The translations under genes and the position numbers were made by a program. The notes beneath the pieces are model-generated. The model had not been told where the DNA came from. It saw only the letters and a program-made list of their open reading frames with translations, and did no database searches. From an uncultured Flavobacteriales bacterium (GTDB lineage Bacteria > Bacteroidota > Bacteroidia > Flavobacteriales_G > Salibacteraceae), in assembly GCA_943788775.1 (NCBI GenBank), contig CALSRO010000003.1, positions 310,001-374,000 on the forward strand: a DNA stretch of 64,000 nt, given 5' to 3'. The first letter of the stretch is position 1. Each line of letters begins with the position of its first letter. Positions 1-8,705 of this stretch are shown here, piece by piece.

Positions 1-1500
1 TCAGATTCTCTGATGTTATTTGTTTCGATGTCGGAGGATATTATTCCAATAATTGACTTTGAAAACACCCTATCAAGTATCCCAAAAATGAAGTTGTTCC
101 AGTCTACGTTAGAGAATGGAAACTGGTCTGCTCCTTCCCTACTTGAAAGTGAAATAAACGATCCTGAGATGCACATTACTAATCCGGTTGTTGGCCACAA
201 CGGTAGATACCTATATTACAACGTTTGTTTTGAAAATTGGCAAGGAAAAACAATTTGTAAAATATACCAAAGTCGTCTTGTAAATGGCAAGTGGAAAAGG
301 CCAGAGGAAATGAAATTCGGAATAAATGAATTAGGCTACACCTCTACACAACCCGCGGTTGGGATAGAACCTTCCAAAAACCGAACTATTCTTTACTTTA
401 TTAGTGATCGTCCCGGTGGTAAGGGTGGATTGGATTTGTACTACACAAGATATAATGTAAGAAATGAGGAATGGAGTAAACCTAGAAATGTTGGGCGCAA
501 GATAAATACAGCTGGAAATGAAGAAACTCCATGGTATGACATGCAAAATGGCACACTTTATTTCAGCTCAAACGGACACCCGGGTATTGGCGGTATGGAC
601 ATCTACTCCTCCACCGGTGAAATGAGTAAATGGTCTGAACCTGAGTTGTTAAAAGTGCCGATTAATAGTGCAGCAGACGATCTTTACTTTAGAAAACAAC
701 CTCGTGATCGTTATCAAATATTAGTGAGCAACAGGGAGGGTAGCCAATCACTTTGGAATTCCACCTGTTGCGATGATATTTTTGAAGTCTTCTACCCCTC
801 GAGTGTTGAAATGATGCTTCGCATAACTGCGAATGAAATTTCGAAATCTGATGATCCAAATCTTGAGCCGCTGCTAGCAACAAAGGCTGTTACTAAAGTA
901 TATCTCTTCGATCCTAAATCAGGTGAAAAGTATTTTATCAAATCCAATTCAATGATCAATGGCACCAGCGACTTAACCCTTGAACCAGGTAAGATTTATT
1001 TAGTCGAAGTAGAAAAACCTGGTTTCTTTACAACTTCTGAGCTAGTTGATACACGAAAAAATCAAATTAATGATACGATTGAAACTGAACTTTCAATCAC
1101 TCCTTGGGACGATCAGCCCATCACGCTTCCTAATATTTATTTCGAGTTTGGAAGTTCTGAGATGACCGCTGAATCTAAATCTGCCGTTGATACTACAATA
1201 CTTCAATTACTCAAAGAAAATCCAAGAATCATGGTTGAAATTGGGGCCCACACAGATAGCAAAGGAGCTGATGAGTTGAACATGAAATTGAGTGAGAAAA
1301 GAGCAAAAAGCATTGCCAAATACCTACAATCTAAAGGCATTGAGGAGGGTCGTCTGGCTGGTGTTGGATATGGAGAAACAATGCCGATCGCACCAAACTC
1401 GAACCCAGATGGCACGGACAACCCTGAAGGGAGGGCAAAAAACAGGCGGGTTGATTTCAAAGTAACAGGTACTCAAATGGAAATCCAAACTATTGAATAA
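1..1500 (+). CDS. PD40-repeat/OmpA C-terminal domain protein (5'-truncated by window edge)
   Basis: The frame is open back to base 1, so the first ATG (base 13) is probably internal and the gene begins outside the window. The N-terminal half has WD40-like/PD40 strands (SDRPGGKGGLDLYY, YFSSNGHPGIGGMDIY), followed by a carboxypeptidase-regulatory-like stretch. The last ~120 residues form an OmpA-like peptidoglycan-binding domain (YFEFGSSEMT, then GAHTDSKGADELN, ending NRRVDF). Proteins of this build sit in the periplasm or outer membrane and attach T9SS surface complexes to peptidoglycan (PorE-like). It is clearly paralogous to the protein encoded at 53558-55575, which follows an adhesin and a PorP/SprF gene, so a similar operon probably lies just upstream. 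The frame is intact here, unlike its paralogue. Confidence 0.88.
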   Translation, partial: SDSLMLFVSMSEDIIPIIDFENTLSSIPKMKLFQSTLENGNWSAPSLLESEINDPEMHITNPVVGHNGRYLYYNVCFENWQGKTICKIYQSRLVNGKWKRPEEMKFGINELGYTSTQPAVGIEPSKNRTILYFISDRPGGKGGLDLYYTRYNVRNEEWSKPRNVGRKINTAGNEETPWYDMQNGTLYFSSNGHPGIGGMDIYSSTGEMSKWSEPELLKVPINSAADDLYFRKQPRDRYQILVSNREGSQSLWNSTCCDDIFEVFYPSSVEMMLRITANEISKSDDPNLEPLLATKAVTKVYLFDPKSGEKYFIKSNSMINGTSDLTLEPGKIYLVEVEKPGFFTTSELVDTRKNQINDTIETELSITPWDDQPITLPNIYFEFGSSEMTAESKSAVDTTILQLLKENPRIMVEIGAHTDSKGADELNMKLSEKRAKSIAKYLQSKGIEEGRLAGVGYGETMPIAPNSNPDGTDNPEGRAKNRRVDFKVTGTQMEIQTIE

Positions 1501-1526
1501 GCCTCGAGTAATATTTGTCACCTTTG
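1493..1526 (+). promoter_or_regulatory. Putative promoter of smpB
   Basis: TTG at 1493-1495, a 23-nt spacer, then CACCTTTG at 1519-1526, a near match to the Bacteroidota -7 box TANNTTTG. Only 4 nt separate the box from the ATG at 1531, so a transcript from here would be leaderless or nearly so. The -33 part lies inside the end of the upstream gene. Confidence 0.45.
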
Positions 1527-1530
1527 CGAT

Positions 1531-1986
1531 ATGGGATTCAATGATGTCCATATCAAAAATCGAAAAGCAGGCTTTGAGTATGAAATTCTCGATAAGCTAA
1601 CTGTTGGCATCCAATTAAGGGGTACCGAAATAAAGAGTATCCGGAATGGAAATGCTAGTATCAATGAAGCCTTTTGTCAAATAAAGAATGATGAGCTTTT
1701 TGTCGTGAATATGCATATAGCAGAATATGAATTAGGTACTTATGCTAATCACGAACCAAAGCGTGAAAGAAAACTACTCCTCCACAAGTCTGAATTGCTG
1801 AAGTGGAAAAAGAAAGTGCAGGAAAAAGGGCAAACGATTATTCCTACGTTAGTATTCATGGGAGATAATGGAAAAGCTAAAATGAATATTGCTTTGGCAC
1901 AAGGGCGGAAGCTTCACGACAAGCGTCACAACCTGAAAGAGAAGGATTCAAAACGAGAAATCGATCGCCTGAAGAAGTCTTTTTAA
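1531..1986 (+). CDS. smpB: SsrA-binding protein SmpB
   Basis: A 151-residue protein of normal SmpB length. SmpB binds tmRNA and delivers it to stalled ribosomes, so that incomplete proteins are tagged for degradation. Family signatures are visible: an N-terminal NRKAGFEYEI segment, the G-x-E-I-KS-R block (QLRGTEIKSIRNGNASINEA), and a basic C-terminal tail (KRHNLKEKDSKREIDRLKK) that enters the ribosome. It starts 30 nt after the OmpA gene but has its own -7-like box 4 nt before the ATG. Its stop overlaps the stop of the convergent lipoprotein gene. The tmRNA gene itself was not seen in the window. Confidence 0.97.
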   Translation: MGFNDVHIKNRKAGFEYEILDKLTVGIQLRGTEIKSIRNGNASINEAFCQIKNDELFVVNMHIAEYELGTYANHEPKRERKLLLHKSELLKWKKKVQEKGQTIIPTLVFMGDNGKAKMNIALAQGRKLHDKRHNLKEKDSKREIDRLKKSF

Positions 1987-2579
1987 TTCTTCTTCATTTT
2001 TAGTTTTTCTGAATTCAACGCCTGTCCACCAGCAAATGATCTGGTTTCTTCATAGCTCAGAATTAACTCCTCGTTTGATAATCCAACGATATCATAGATC
2101 AACCCCTTTCGAGGATTATCAAATGAAGTGACAGCTACATTGCTGCCCTGATCGGAGCGTATAGACTTCAATTCTTGCATGAGTAAAACCAATTTCGATT
2201 TAGATGGAGAATCATTTCCACCAGTAAATTCCCATATTCCAGATTCAATTGTTTCCAAGGTATAGGCTCCCTCATTTGTAATTGTATCTGCTGGAAACTC
2301 CTCAGAATGTGTGACAACGTAATTCCCATCCCGCTCGAATTCAAATTGCATGGAATATGTTCTTGACACCATTGCAGTATCAGCAATCGTATATTCCATT
2401 GTGCTCCCATCGAAACTTTTTACTACCCCTGGGCTTACTGCATTTAGACTTTGTACAGTCCACTCTCCAGAAATCCGAGACTTACGCGTGGAAAGGCTAA
2501 AAAAAGGGTCTTCGGGTCCTTTCTGACATCCAAAAAAAAGACAAGAAAATAATAAAGCAATTATTAATCGATGATTCAT
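1983..2579 (-). CDS. Hypothetical lipoprotein (lipocalin-like)
   Basis: A 198-residue protein with a lipoprotein signal peptide (hydrophobic residues 4-16, lipobox LFFGC, Cys18). The mature part resembles lipocalin-like/DUF5004-type Bacteroidota lipoproteins: ISGEWTV near the start, then alternating strands with FEFERDGNYVV. I recognise no specific function. Its ATG overlaps the stop of the upstream barrel gene by 4 nt, so the two are almost certainly co-transcribed and translationally coupled. It converges on smpB with a few bases of overlap. Confidence 0.7.
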   Translation of the reverse strand: MNHRLIIALLFSCLFFGCQKGPEDPFFSLSTRKSRISGEWTVQSLNAVSPGVVKSFDGSTMEYTIADTAMVSRTYSMQFEFERDGNYVVTHSEEFPADTITNEGAYTLETIESGIWEFTGGNDSPSKSKLVLLMQELKSIRSDQGSNVAVTSFDNPRKGLIYDIVGLSNEELILSYEETRSFAGGQALNSEKLKMKKN

Positions 2580-3334
2580 AAAGAGAAGAAATAACTAAGC
2601 GTAAACTGTGCCATTGGATCCACAAACACATTTGTATTAAACACTCTAGCGGAGCTCAACTGCCGCTGTGTTGTTGCTGTGCCACTAGTAGGTTCGATTT
2701 GCAGCACCTCTTGTCTATCACCGCCTGTTGCTGAATAATTTATACCCATTCCATATTCAAGACCTAAAGCCAGCCTCTTTACAACAAAATAATTGAAACC
2801 AAAACTAACCTTCGCTCCAAGCGCAAATCCACCAGCCTCAGTAATTGTCCTTTTATACGTTGACGTTCCCGTTGTATCGCTGATGTCCCGATTTGAACCT
2901 GCCTTCAGCCCACCAATAATTCCTGCTTCAATGTCAAGAGCAGCATAAGGATCCAGTCGCTTAGTTCCTTTGAAATGATATTCCAAACCTGGTCTGATCG
3001 AAAATGCAGATTGTCTCGCTGTGGAATCAAATTCAACCAAATCTTTTGCAACACTATCGGTGCTTGCTATTCTATAACTACTCACAGTTGGGGCGATTCC
3101 AGTGCGAAAAGTAAGATGATCATTAATGACATAACGCACTAAAATGGAGCTCTGCCCTCTCAAATCCTGCCTCGGAACTGAATTGATATTCATTATCAAG
3201 CCAGAAACATTCAATGAAATACCAAGGTCTTTTGAATCGGGTAAAAACTCATTGGGAACCATTTGGCTCAATGAATCTTGGGCCGTTATACCACCACTGA
3301 TAATAAGAAATAAGGCTGCTATTAGGTTTTTCAT
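2576..3334 (-). CDS. Outer-membrane beta-barrel protein
   Basis: I place the start at the ATG at 3334, not at the upstream ATG at 3433, because it opens a clean signal peptide (MKNLIAALFLIISGG, cleavage near TAQ) and avoids overlap with pcm. The 252-residue product has alternating amphipathic strands typical of small porin-like barrels: SSILVRYVINDHLTFRTG, SIRPGLEYHF, and a last strand ending QFTLSYFFSL with a terminal-region aromatic. It probably folds in the outer membrane; substrate unknown. It is coupled by a 4-nt overlap to the downstream lipoprotein gene, suggesting that the two proteins act together. Confidence 0.72.
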   Translation of the reverse strand: MKNLIAALFLIISGGITAQDSLSQMVPNEFLPDSKDLGISLNVSGLIMNINSVPRQDLRGQSSILVRYVINDHLTFRTGIAPTVSSYRIASTDSVAKDLVEFDSTARQSAFSIRPGLEYHFKGTKRLDPYAALDIEAGIIGGLKAGSNRDISDTTGTSTYKRTITEAGGFALGAKVSFGFNYFVVKRLALGLEYGMGINYSATGGDRQEVLQIEPTSGTATTQRQLSSARVFNTNVFVDPMAQFTLSYFFSL

Positions 3335-3380
3335 TATTTGCTTTTTTGTGCCCGAAGAACGGTTTGTTTCATAAAATATT

Positions 3381-4037
3381 TTAGTGAATAGTATCCGTCT
3401 TATCCAACATAGGTACAAATTGAAAGTTTCCATGTTCAGTTATTTCAAAATCGTTTTCACCAACTTTATCTAAAACATTCATGATTTGAACCCCGTTAAA
3501 TTCACCAACAGGGACAACCATTCTACCGCCTATTTTCAACTGTGCCTTCAATGCATCTGGCACAAATGGAGCTCCGCAAGTAACCAGAATTTTATCAAAT
3601 GGAGCAAATGCTTCCCTTCCTGCATATCCATCTCCGTAGAAGCAACGAGCCTTAAGATTAAACTTCTGAAGCAAGTCCACAGCCTTTTCGTGCAATGTTC
3701 GCTGCCTTTCTATCGAAAACACCTTCGCCCCCATTTTTGCCAATACTGCGGTCTGGTAGCCACTACCTGTGCCGATCTCTAAAACCTTTTCCCGCTTTTT
3801 CAAGTTCAAAAGATCTGTTTGAAAAGCCACTGTATAGGGTTGAGAAATAGTCTGTCCCGCCCCAATTGGAAACGCTTTATCGTCATAAGCGAATTCTACA
3901 AAAACAGTATCAAAGCAAAATAAATGGCGAGGTATCTCACCTATAACTCTCAGTACATCTTCGTTAGCGATGCCCTTTCTCCTTAACTCTTCAACCAAGA
4001 GTTTCCGCATTCCTTGATGCCTAAAATTGTCTTCCAT
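3381..4037 (-). CDS. pcm: Protein-L-isoaspartate O-methyltransferase
   Basis: This enzyme uses S-adenosylmethionine to methylate isoaspartyl residues, starting repair of age-damaged proteins. The Rossmann motif I is VLEIGTGSGYQTAVLAKMG, and the family substrate loop (GQTISQPYTVAFQTDLL) precedes it. The open frame extends upstream to 4142 through a TTG, but that would overlap the divergent dehydrogenase. The ATG at 4037 (MEDNFRHQGMRKLLVEEL) matches where Bacteroidota Pcm proteins normally begin; ATG 4058 is an alternative. Length from 4037 is 218 residues, normal for the family. Confidence 0.93.
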   Translation of the reverse strand: MEDNFRHQGMRKLLVEELRRKGIANEDVLRVIGEIPRHLFCFDTVFVEFAYDDKAFPIGAGQTISQPYTVAFQTDLLNLKKREKVLEIGTGSGYQTAVLAKMGAKVFSIERQRTLHEKAVDLLQKFNLKARCFYGDGYAGREAFAPFDKILVTCGAPFVPDALKAQLKIGGRMVVPVGEFNGVQIMNVLDKVGENDFEITEHGNFQFVPMLDKTDTIH

Positions 4038-4144
4038 ATCAGGTTCGAAAATATCCATTTCGACAATGGAGTGTTCAATGAATATTCGATTCAAAATTTC
4101 TTGACCTTTAAATGCTGTGACCTTTGGGCAAGAAGAAAACAACT

Positions 4145-5137
4145 ATGTCAAAAATCAAACTTGGAATTCTTGGAGCCGGCCATCTCGGTAAAATCCACAT
4201 TCGACTTGCTAAGCAACTTGAAGATTTTGATGTAGTTGGGTTTCATGATCCAAACGCAGAAATTAGCACATCGGCCTCAAAAGAATTTGGGTTGAAGTCT
4301 TTCGATTCAATTGAGGAATTAGTAGATCAGTGCGATGCAGTAGATATTGTAACTCCAACTTTGAGTCACTTTAATTGTTCGCAATATGCGCTTCGAAGTG
4401 GAAAGCATGTTTTTATAGAGAAACCTCTTACAAATACCATGGAGGAGGCAAAAAAACTGGTTGACCTTACACATGAAGCGAAAGTTGCAGTTCAAGTGGG
4501 GCATGTTGAACGATTCAATCCGGCATTCGTAGCCGCACAACCTCATTTTGACCAGGTTATGTTCATAGAAACACATCGACTGGCTGAATATAATCCTAGA
4601 GGCACAGATGTATCAGTAGTACTCGATTTAATGATACATGACATTGATATTGTATTGAAAGTGGTGAATGCCAATCTTCGAAAAACTAGTGCAAGCGGAG
4701 TCGCAGTAATCAGCGATAATCCAGATATCTGCAATGCCAGACTCGAATTTGACAATGGATGTGTAGCCAACTTAACAGCAAGCCGTATTTCACTTAAAAA
4801 CATGCGTAAGTCGAGATTTTTTCAAAAGAATGCATACATCACAGTGGATTTTTTGGAACGAAAAACCGACATGGTTCTCATTCAAGATCCTGATCCAAAT
4901 GACCCATTTGGCGTAATCATTCACCCAGGAAACGATAAAAATCCCAAACAACTTGTTTTCGAAAAACCAAGTGTGGTGGAGAGCAACGCAATAATGGAAG
5001 AATTAAAATCATTTGCTCATTCTATAAGGACAAACTCACTAACCGCAGTTACTGTCGAAGATGGTCATGATGCAATGCAAGTAGCTTATCAAATTCTTGA
5101 TCAATTGAACTACTCGAATTCTATTTTCGCGACTTAA
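4145..5137 (+). CDS. Gfo/Idh/MocA-family NAD(P)-dependent oxidoreductase
   Basis: A 330-residue protein. The N-terminal Rossmann fold has the dinucleotide motif GILGAGHLGKIH at residues ~6-17, and the family EKP motif is present (HVFIEKPLTNTMEEA). The following VGHVERFNPAF is typical of the predicted-dehydrogenase subgroup common in Bacteroidota. The C-terminal alpha/beta domain is complete. Members oxidise or reduce sugars and cyclitols; the substrate here cannot be told from sequence. I choose ATG 4145 over the TTG at 4124 because it leaves room for the divergent pcm promoter. A lipoprotein and a sugar transferase follow on the same strand, so a role in surface-sugar synthesis is possible but unproven. 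Confidence 0.9.
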   Translation: MSKIKLGILGAGHLGKIHIRLAKQLEDFDVVGFHDPNAEISTSASKEFGLKSFDSIEELVDQCDAVDIVTPTLSHFNCSQYALRSGKHVFIEKPLTNTMEEAKKLVDLTHEAKVAVQVGHVERFNPAFVAAQPHFDQVMFIETHRLAEYNPRGTDVSVVLDLMIHDIDIVLKVVNANLRKTSASGVAVISDNPDICNARLEFDNGCVANLTASRISLKNMRKSRFFQKNAYITVDFLERKTDMVLIQDPDPNDPFGVIIHPGNDKNPKQLVFEKPSVVESNAIMEELKSFAHSIRTNSLTAVTVEDGHDAMQVAYQILDQLNYSNSIFAT

Positions 5138-5200
5138 ATGGTGCGTTGAAATATTTCAACGAAAAAATCGTTTTAGCGTACCTACTAATTTAAGACCAGT

Positions 5201-6106
5201 TTGTCCTTGAACAGATTCGCACTCCTGTTTATTGTAGCTTCCTCTATAGCCACGGGTTGTCAACTCATTGACCCGATTGAAGATGTCCCTAGTTATATTC
5301 AGATTGACTCTTTTAGAATGGAGGATAATCTTTTAGCTGATGAAGGTTCGCTCAGCCATGATATAAGAGATGCTTGGGTATTTATCGATGACGAAATGAT
5401 TGGAATATTTGAATTGCCTGCAAAAATTCCAATATTGGAAGATGGAACGCACAAGCTTACGATAGGCCCAGGGATATTTATAAGTACTAATTCATTACGA
5501 AGAGATAATTACCCATTTTATAATGCCTTCATCGATGAAAATTTCAACCTAATACCTGGAGAAACACAATTTGTTACACCAGTGTCGTCCTATCGCACTC
5601 CAGAAAACACATATTCCTACGAAATCATAGATGATTTTGAGTCCATAGTAGTTCAGGTTGATTCGTTTGGAGGTAGCCAAGTAGCAATTAAACAAACAGA
5701 AGATCCTGGATACGTTTTCGAAGGGGATGGGTCAGGGCTAATGAGTATTAAATCGACAGATTCTCTGGCATTTTTCAGAACGCCCGTGCGCGATTTCCCA
5801 GGAGGCGGAAACCTGACTTATCTAGAAATTGATTATTACACAGACTTCACTTTAAGCGTTTATGGACGAGCCATCAACGCAGGTTTGACTGATGAGACTT
5901 TTGAATTGATCAATCTGAAACCCACAACTGACGAAGACGGAGAGGATGTTTGGAAAAAAGCATACATAAACATGACCAGTATGACTAGTGGCGCCTCAAA
6001 CCCATCCGGATTTTATATTTTCTTCAGTGTCGGATTATCACAAAGTTCGCAGAGAAAGGATGGTTTCGTTGGCATAGACAACATTAAGTTCATGTATCAA
6101 AAATGA
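5201..6106 (+). CDS. Hypothetical lipoprotein
   Basis: A 301-residue protein with a lipoprotein signal (RFALLFIVASSIATGC, Cys20). The start codon is TTG at 5201, or more likely TTG at 5207 (reading MNRFALL); there is no in-frame ATG before the signal peptide. I recognise no domain with confidence. The C-terminal half (YLEIDYYTDFTLSVYG, ending GFVGIDNIKFMYQK) has a jelly-roll look like carbohydrate-binding modules. Its stop overlaps the start of the sugar-transferase gene by 4 nt (ATGA), so it probably shares a transcript with it. Confidence 0.72.
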   Translation: MSLNRFALLFIVASSIATGCQLIDPIEDVPSYIQIDSFRMEDNLLADEGSLSHDIRDAWVFIDDEMIGIFELPAKIPILEDGTHKLTIGPGIFISTNSLRRDNYPFYNAFIDENFNLIPGETQFVTPVSSYRTPENTYSYEIIDDFESIVVQVDSFGGSQVAIKQTEDPGYVFEGDGSGLMSIKSTDSLAFFRTPVRDFPGGGNLTYLEIDYYTDFTLSVYGRAINAGLTDETFELINLKPTTDEDGEDVWKKAYINMTSMTSGASNPSGFYIFFSVGLSQSSQRKDGFVGIDNIKFMYQK

Positions 6107-7518
6107 ACAGAGGTCTCCAAAGATTAAAATACATACTGAGCGATGCAATTGCTGCATCACTCGCATATACTATCGTTTTTATATTTCGGAAGACCGTTAT
6201 TGAATCAAGAGTATTTGGTTCTGATGTTATGGTTTTCTTCGATCAAAAGTTTTTCCTCAGTCTTTTATCGATTGTTCTTTTTTGGCTAGCCATATTCACA
6301 ATCGCTGGTCAATACCGAAACATTTATAGGAGATCCAGACTGAGAGAATTCACACATACTTTTAGCCTTAGCCTAATTGGATCAGTATTTTTATTCTTCA
6401 CCATAATTTTAGATGACTTCATTGAAAATTACACAAGCTACTATTTAAGCTTTTCAATTTTATTTTTTGCTCAATTTCTGCTTACCGCTACAGGCAGATT
6501 CATTCTCTCCACGATCACAGCTAGAAAAATTCATTCTCGGAAAATTGGATTTGTCACACTGATGGTTGGTAGCAACGAAAATGCGCTCAAACTATTTGAA
6601 GAACTCTCAATCCAAAAAAAATCATCTGGATTTAAGTTTATTGGTTTTGTGCACATAAATGGAGGTAAGGATCATGCATTAGAAGGAGCTTTAAAACACT
6701 TGGGACATGTTCGAGACGTTCAATCAATCATTGAAGAGTACAATATTGAGGATGTGATTATTGCATTGGAAAGCAGTGAACATGATCGCATCGGCCATAT
6801 ACTTAATGAACTTGATGGCAGCTCAGTGAATATCAAAATCATACCAAAAATGTATGATATCATGAGTGGTAGAGTGAGAATGTCATCCATTTTAGGCGCA
6901 CCTCTCATTGAGGTGAATCAAGAAATCATGCCTGCTTGGCAACAATACGCGAAACGCATTTTGGACGTGGGTATATCTATGTTAGCATTACTCTTTTTAA
7001 TGCCCATTTATTTTATCCTCGCAATAGCCGTAAAGATATCCTCGAAAGGTCCAATATTATATAGTCATGAAAGAATCGGAATACATGGGAAACCTTTCAT
7101 GATCTATAAGTTTAGGTCTATGTATGTTGATGCCGAAAAAAATGGACCATCTCTATCGAGCGAACATGACCCAAGGATAACTAAGATTGGTAAATTTCTA
7201 AGAAGATCTAGGCTTGATGAAATTCCACAGTTTTTCAATGTATTGATCGGAGATATGAGCTTAGTTGGCCCAAGGCCTGAAAGGGCCTTCTTTATAAAGC
7301 AAATCATCGAACGAGCCCCGCACTATAAGCATTTACAGAAGGTGCGGCCGGGAATTACATCATGGGGACAGGTAAAGTTTGGTTATGCCGAAAATGTGGA
7401 TCAAATGATCGATCGATTAAAATTTGACCTCTTATATATCGAGAATATGTCCTTACTCGTGGACTTCAAAATATTAATACACACAGTATTAATAGTTCTA
7501 CAAGGACGTGGAAAATAG
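6103..7518 (+). CDS. Exopolysaccharide polyprenyl glycosylphosphotransferase
   Basis: A 471-residue inner-membrane enzyme that transfers a sugar-1-phosphate from a nucleotide sugar to undecaprenyl phosphate, the priming step of capsule, exopolysaccharide or O-antigen synthesis. There are four N-terminal membrane segments (residues ~10-140), a central Rossmann-like domain (~145-270), another membrane segment near 290-310, and a C-terminal bacterial sugar transferase domain (PF02397). Motifs include KRILDVGISMLALL, PFMIYKFRSM, RRSRLDEIPQFFNVL and GDMSLVGPRPE. Length fits the WcaJ/WbaP-like family. No glycosyltransferase cluster follows, so it is a stand-alone primer or part of a dispersed pathway. 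A strong palindromic terminator starts at its stop codon. Confidence 0.93.
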   Translation: MNRGLQRLKYILSDAIAASLAYTIVFIFRKTVIESRVFGSDVMVFFDQKFFLSLLSIVLFWLAIFTIAGQYRNIYRRSRLREFTHTFSLSLIGSVFLFFTIILDDFIENYTSYYLSFSILFFAQFLLTATGRFILSTITARKIHSRKIGFVTLMVGSNENALKLFEELSIQKKSSGFKFIGFVHINGGKDHALEGALKHLGHVRDVQSIIEEYNIEDVIIALESSEHDRIGHILNELDGSSVNIKIIPKMYDIMSGRVRMSSILGAPLIEVNQEIMPAWQQYAKRILDVGISMLALLFLMPIYFILAIAVKISSKGPILYSHERIGIHGKPFMIYKFRSMYVDAEKNGPSLSSEHDPRITKIGKFLRRSRLDEIPQFFNVLIGDMSLVGPRPERAFFIKQIIERAPHYKHLQKVRPGITSWGQVKFGYAENVDQMIDRLKFDLLYIENMSLLVDFKILIHTVLIVLQGRGK

Positions 7519-7549
7519 AAAAGGGGAGCAATTGCTCCCCTTTTCTATT
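7514..7549. terminator. Bidirectional terminator, 36-nt perfect palindrome
   Basis: Bases 7514-7549 are an uninterrupted inverted repeat centred on CAATTG, giving a stem of up to 18 bp with a GC-rich middle (GGGGAGC/GCTCCCC) and A/T flanks on both sides. It lies between the convergent sugar-transferase and SiaC-like genes and can end transcription in either direction. Confidence 0.85.
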
Positions 7550-7569
7550 ATTACTTACTTAGGTAGATT

Positions 7570-7950
7570 CTACATCTCCTCCATTTCAATCATCTTGAAA
7601 GGTATGTTGATTATCGCCTGATAGTCTTCTCCTGCTTCTAACATATCCTCGTCATCCTCTTCATAATGCCAATTAATGGTAATGCTAGTCTTACCGTTAA
7701 TAGACTCTAATTTCTTGAATACATCTAAAATACACTTTGAAGAGCTTGTATTGAAATACTCTAATTGAACATTCACTTGCGTTGTATCCTTAGCTGAGTC
7801 ACCATAACTACCAATCCAGTCTACTAATGGCTTATAAAACTCCACAGCATTCTCAGGAATTGATCGGCCTTTAATTTCTAATACACCTGATTCGCCATTG
7901 AAATTTACCGTTGGGGTTTTTGGCGTTCCTTCAATTTTTATTGGATCCAT
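7570..7950 (-). CDS. siaC: SiaC-family regulatory phosphoprotein (DUF1987)
   Basis: A 126-residue single-domain protein matching DUF1987/SiaC, beginning with IEGTPKTPTVNF and containing the FNTSSSKCILDVFKKLE helix. In Pseudomonas, SiaC is phosphorylated on a Thr in this region by the kinase SiaB and dephosphorylated by the phosphatase SiaA. Unphosphorylated SiaC activates a diguanylate cyclase. The Thr/Ser cluster of FNTSSSK is the likely phosphoacceptor site. It lies 26 nt downstream of the SiaB-like gene in the same operon. No SiaA phosphatase or GGDEF cyclase is encoded nearby, so its target here is unknown. Confidence 0.82.
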   Translation of the reverse strand: MDPIKIEGTPKTPTVNFNGESGVLEIKGRSIPENAVEFYKPLVDWIGSYGDSAKDTTQVNVQLEYFNTSSSKCILDVFKKLESINGKTSITINWHYEEDDEDMLEAGEDYQAIINIPFKMIEMEEM

Positions 7951-7976
7951 CTCTACTTATTTGATTTAATTTTCAG

Positions 7977-8576
7977 TTAGACTTTTATTTTAAGGGTAAA
8001 TAATCCATAGTCTTCATTGACATCTGAAAAATCGTATTCAAGTTTATTACCAGATTTTCTAGCAATATCTATCATTCCTAATCCACCGCCACCGTGAACG
8101 CTGTATTGCCCATTATTTAAGACTTCTTTGTACAGCTCTCGCAATCCATCTTTTTCCAGACTATTTACCTTGTCCAGTTTTGACTTTAGCGTTGGAATAT
8201 TATCCTTAACAATATAATTCGCGGCTAATATATTGTATTCTTCATTCTTTAGCGCAAGAATGAACTTGGCTGTTTTCTTTTGATCGCAATTATCTAATAC
8301 TACAGCAGCTTGTGCGTCTGTGTGGTGATACAGGTTTTGAAGTGCCTCTACGAGTATATTATAAACTTTGCGACTTTTCTTAAAATCTTCCTCGGTTTTT
8401 TCAAGCAATTCTTCAATATTCTTCAATGTTTGAGTGAGAACAACCTCGGTTATTTCACCTTCGAAATCATGAAGGATTTCTCCCCCATTTCCCATGTCAT
8501 TTATAAATATTTTTATAACCTCGCTGGTCAATGAATTGACGATTTGCTGCAAATATAGAGGATATTGTACTGTCAT
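7977..8576 (-). CDS. siaB: SiaB-family protein kinase (DUF6272)
   Basis: A 199-residue protein with a GHKL/anti-sigma-kinase-like fold. The N-terminal helical region is followed by an N-box-like helix (VYNILVEALQNLYHHT) and a glycine-rich lid (GQYSVHGGGGLGMIDIARKSG), ending in a beta-strand (LFTLKIKV). This matches SiaB-type Ser/Thr kinases, which phosphorylate SiaC. The adjacent SiaC-like gene supports the call. It is first in a two-gene operon divergent from the S46 peptidase. The likely start is the ATG at 8576. Confidence 0.8.
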   Translation of the reverse strand: MTVQYPLYLQQIVNSLTSEVIKIFINDMGNGGEILHDFEGEITEVVLTQTLKNIEELLEKTEEDFKKSRKVYNILVEALQNLYHHTDAQAAVVLDNCDQKKTAKFILALKNEEYNILAANYIVKDNIPTLKSKLDKVNSLEKDGLRELYKEVLNNGQYSVHGGGGLGMIDIARKSGNKLEYDFSDVNEDYGLFTLKIKV

Positions 8577-8673
8577 TAACGCGTGTTTTTCTAGTCAGCC
8601 TGCGCTTTAAACTCTAATGACACGTAACAAATTCTAGTTATCTGTGAAATAACCTTCGAGACCAATGCTTTGT

Positions 8674-8681
8674 TAATTTTG
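8674..8681 (+). promoter_or_regulatory. Putative -7 promoter box for S46 peptidase
   Basis: TAATTTTG is an exact match to TANNTTTG, 24 nt before the ATG at 8706. No convincing TTG lies at the usual 17-23 nt upstream. Confidence 0.4.
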
Positions 8682-8705
8682 CCGCCCTCTAATAAGAATC
8701 AATAA

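Noticed and set aside
3334..3433. Longer N-terminus of the barrel protein starting at 3433
   Set aside because: The extra 33 residues are basic and overlap pcm; the internal Met at 3334 begins a clean signal peptide.
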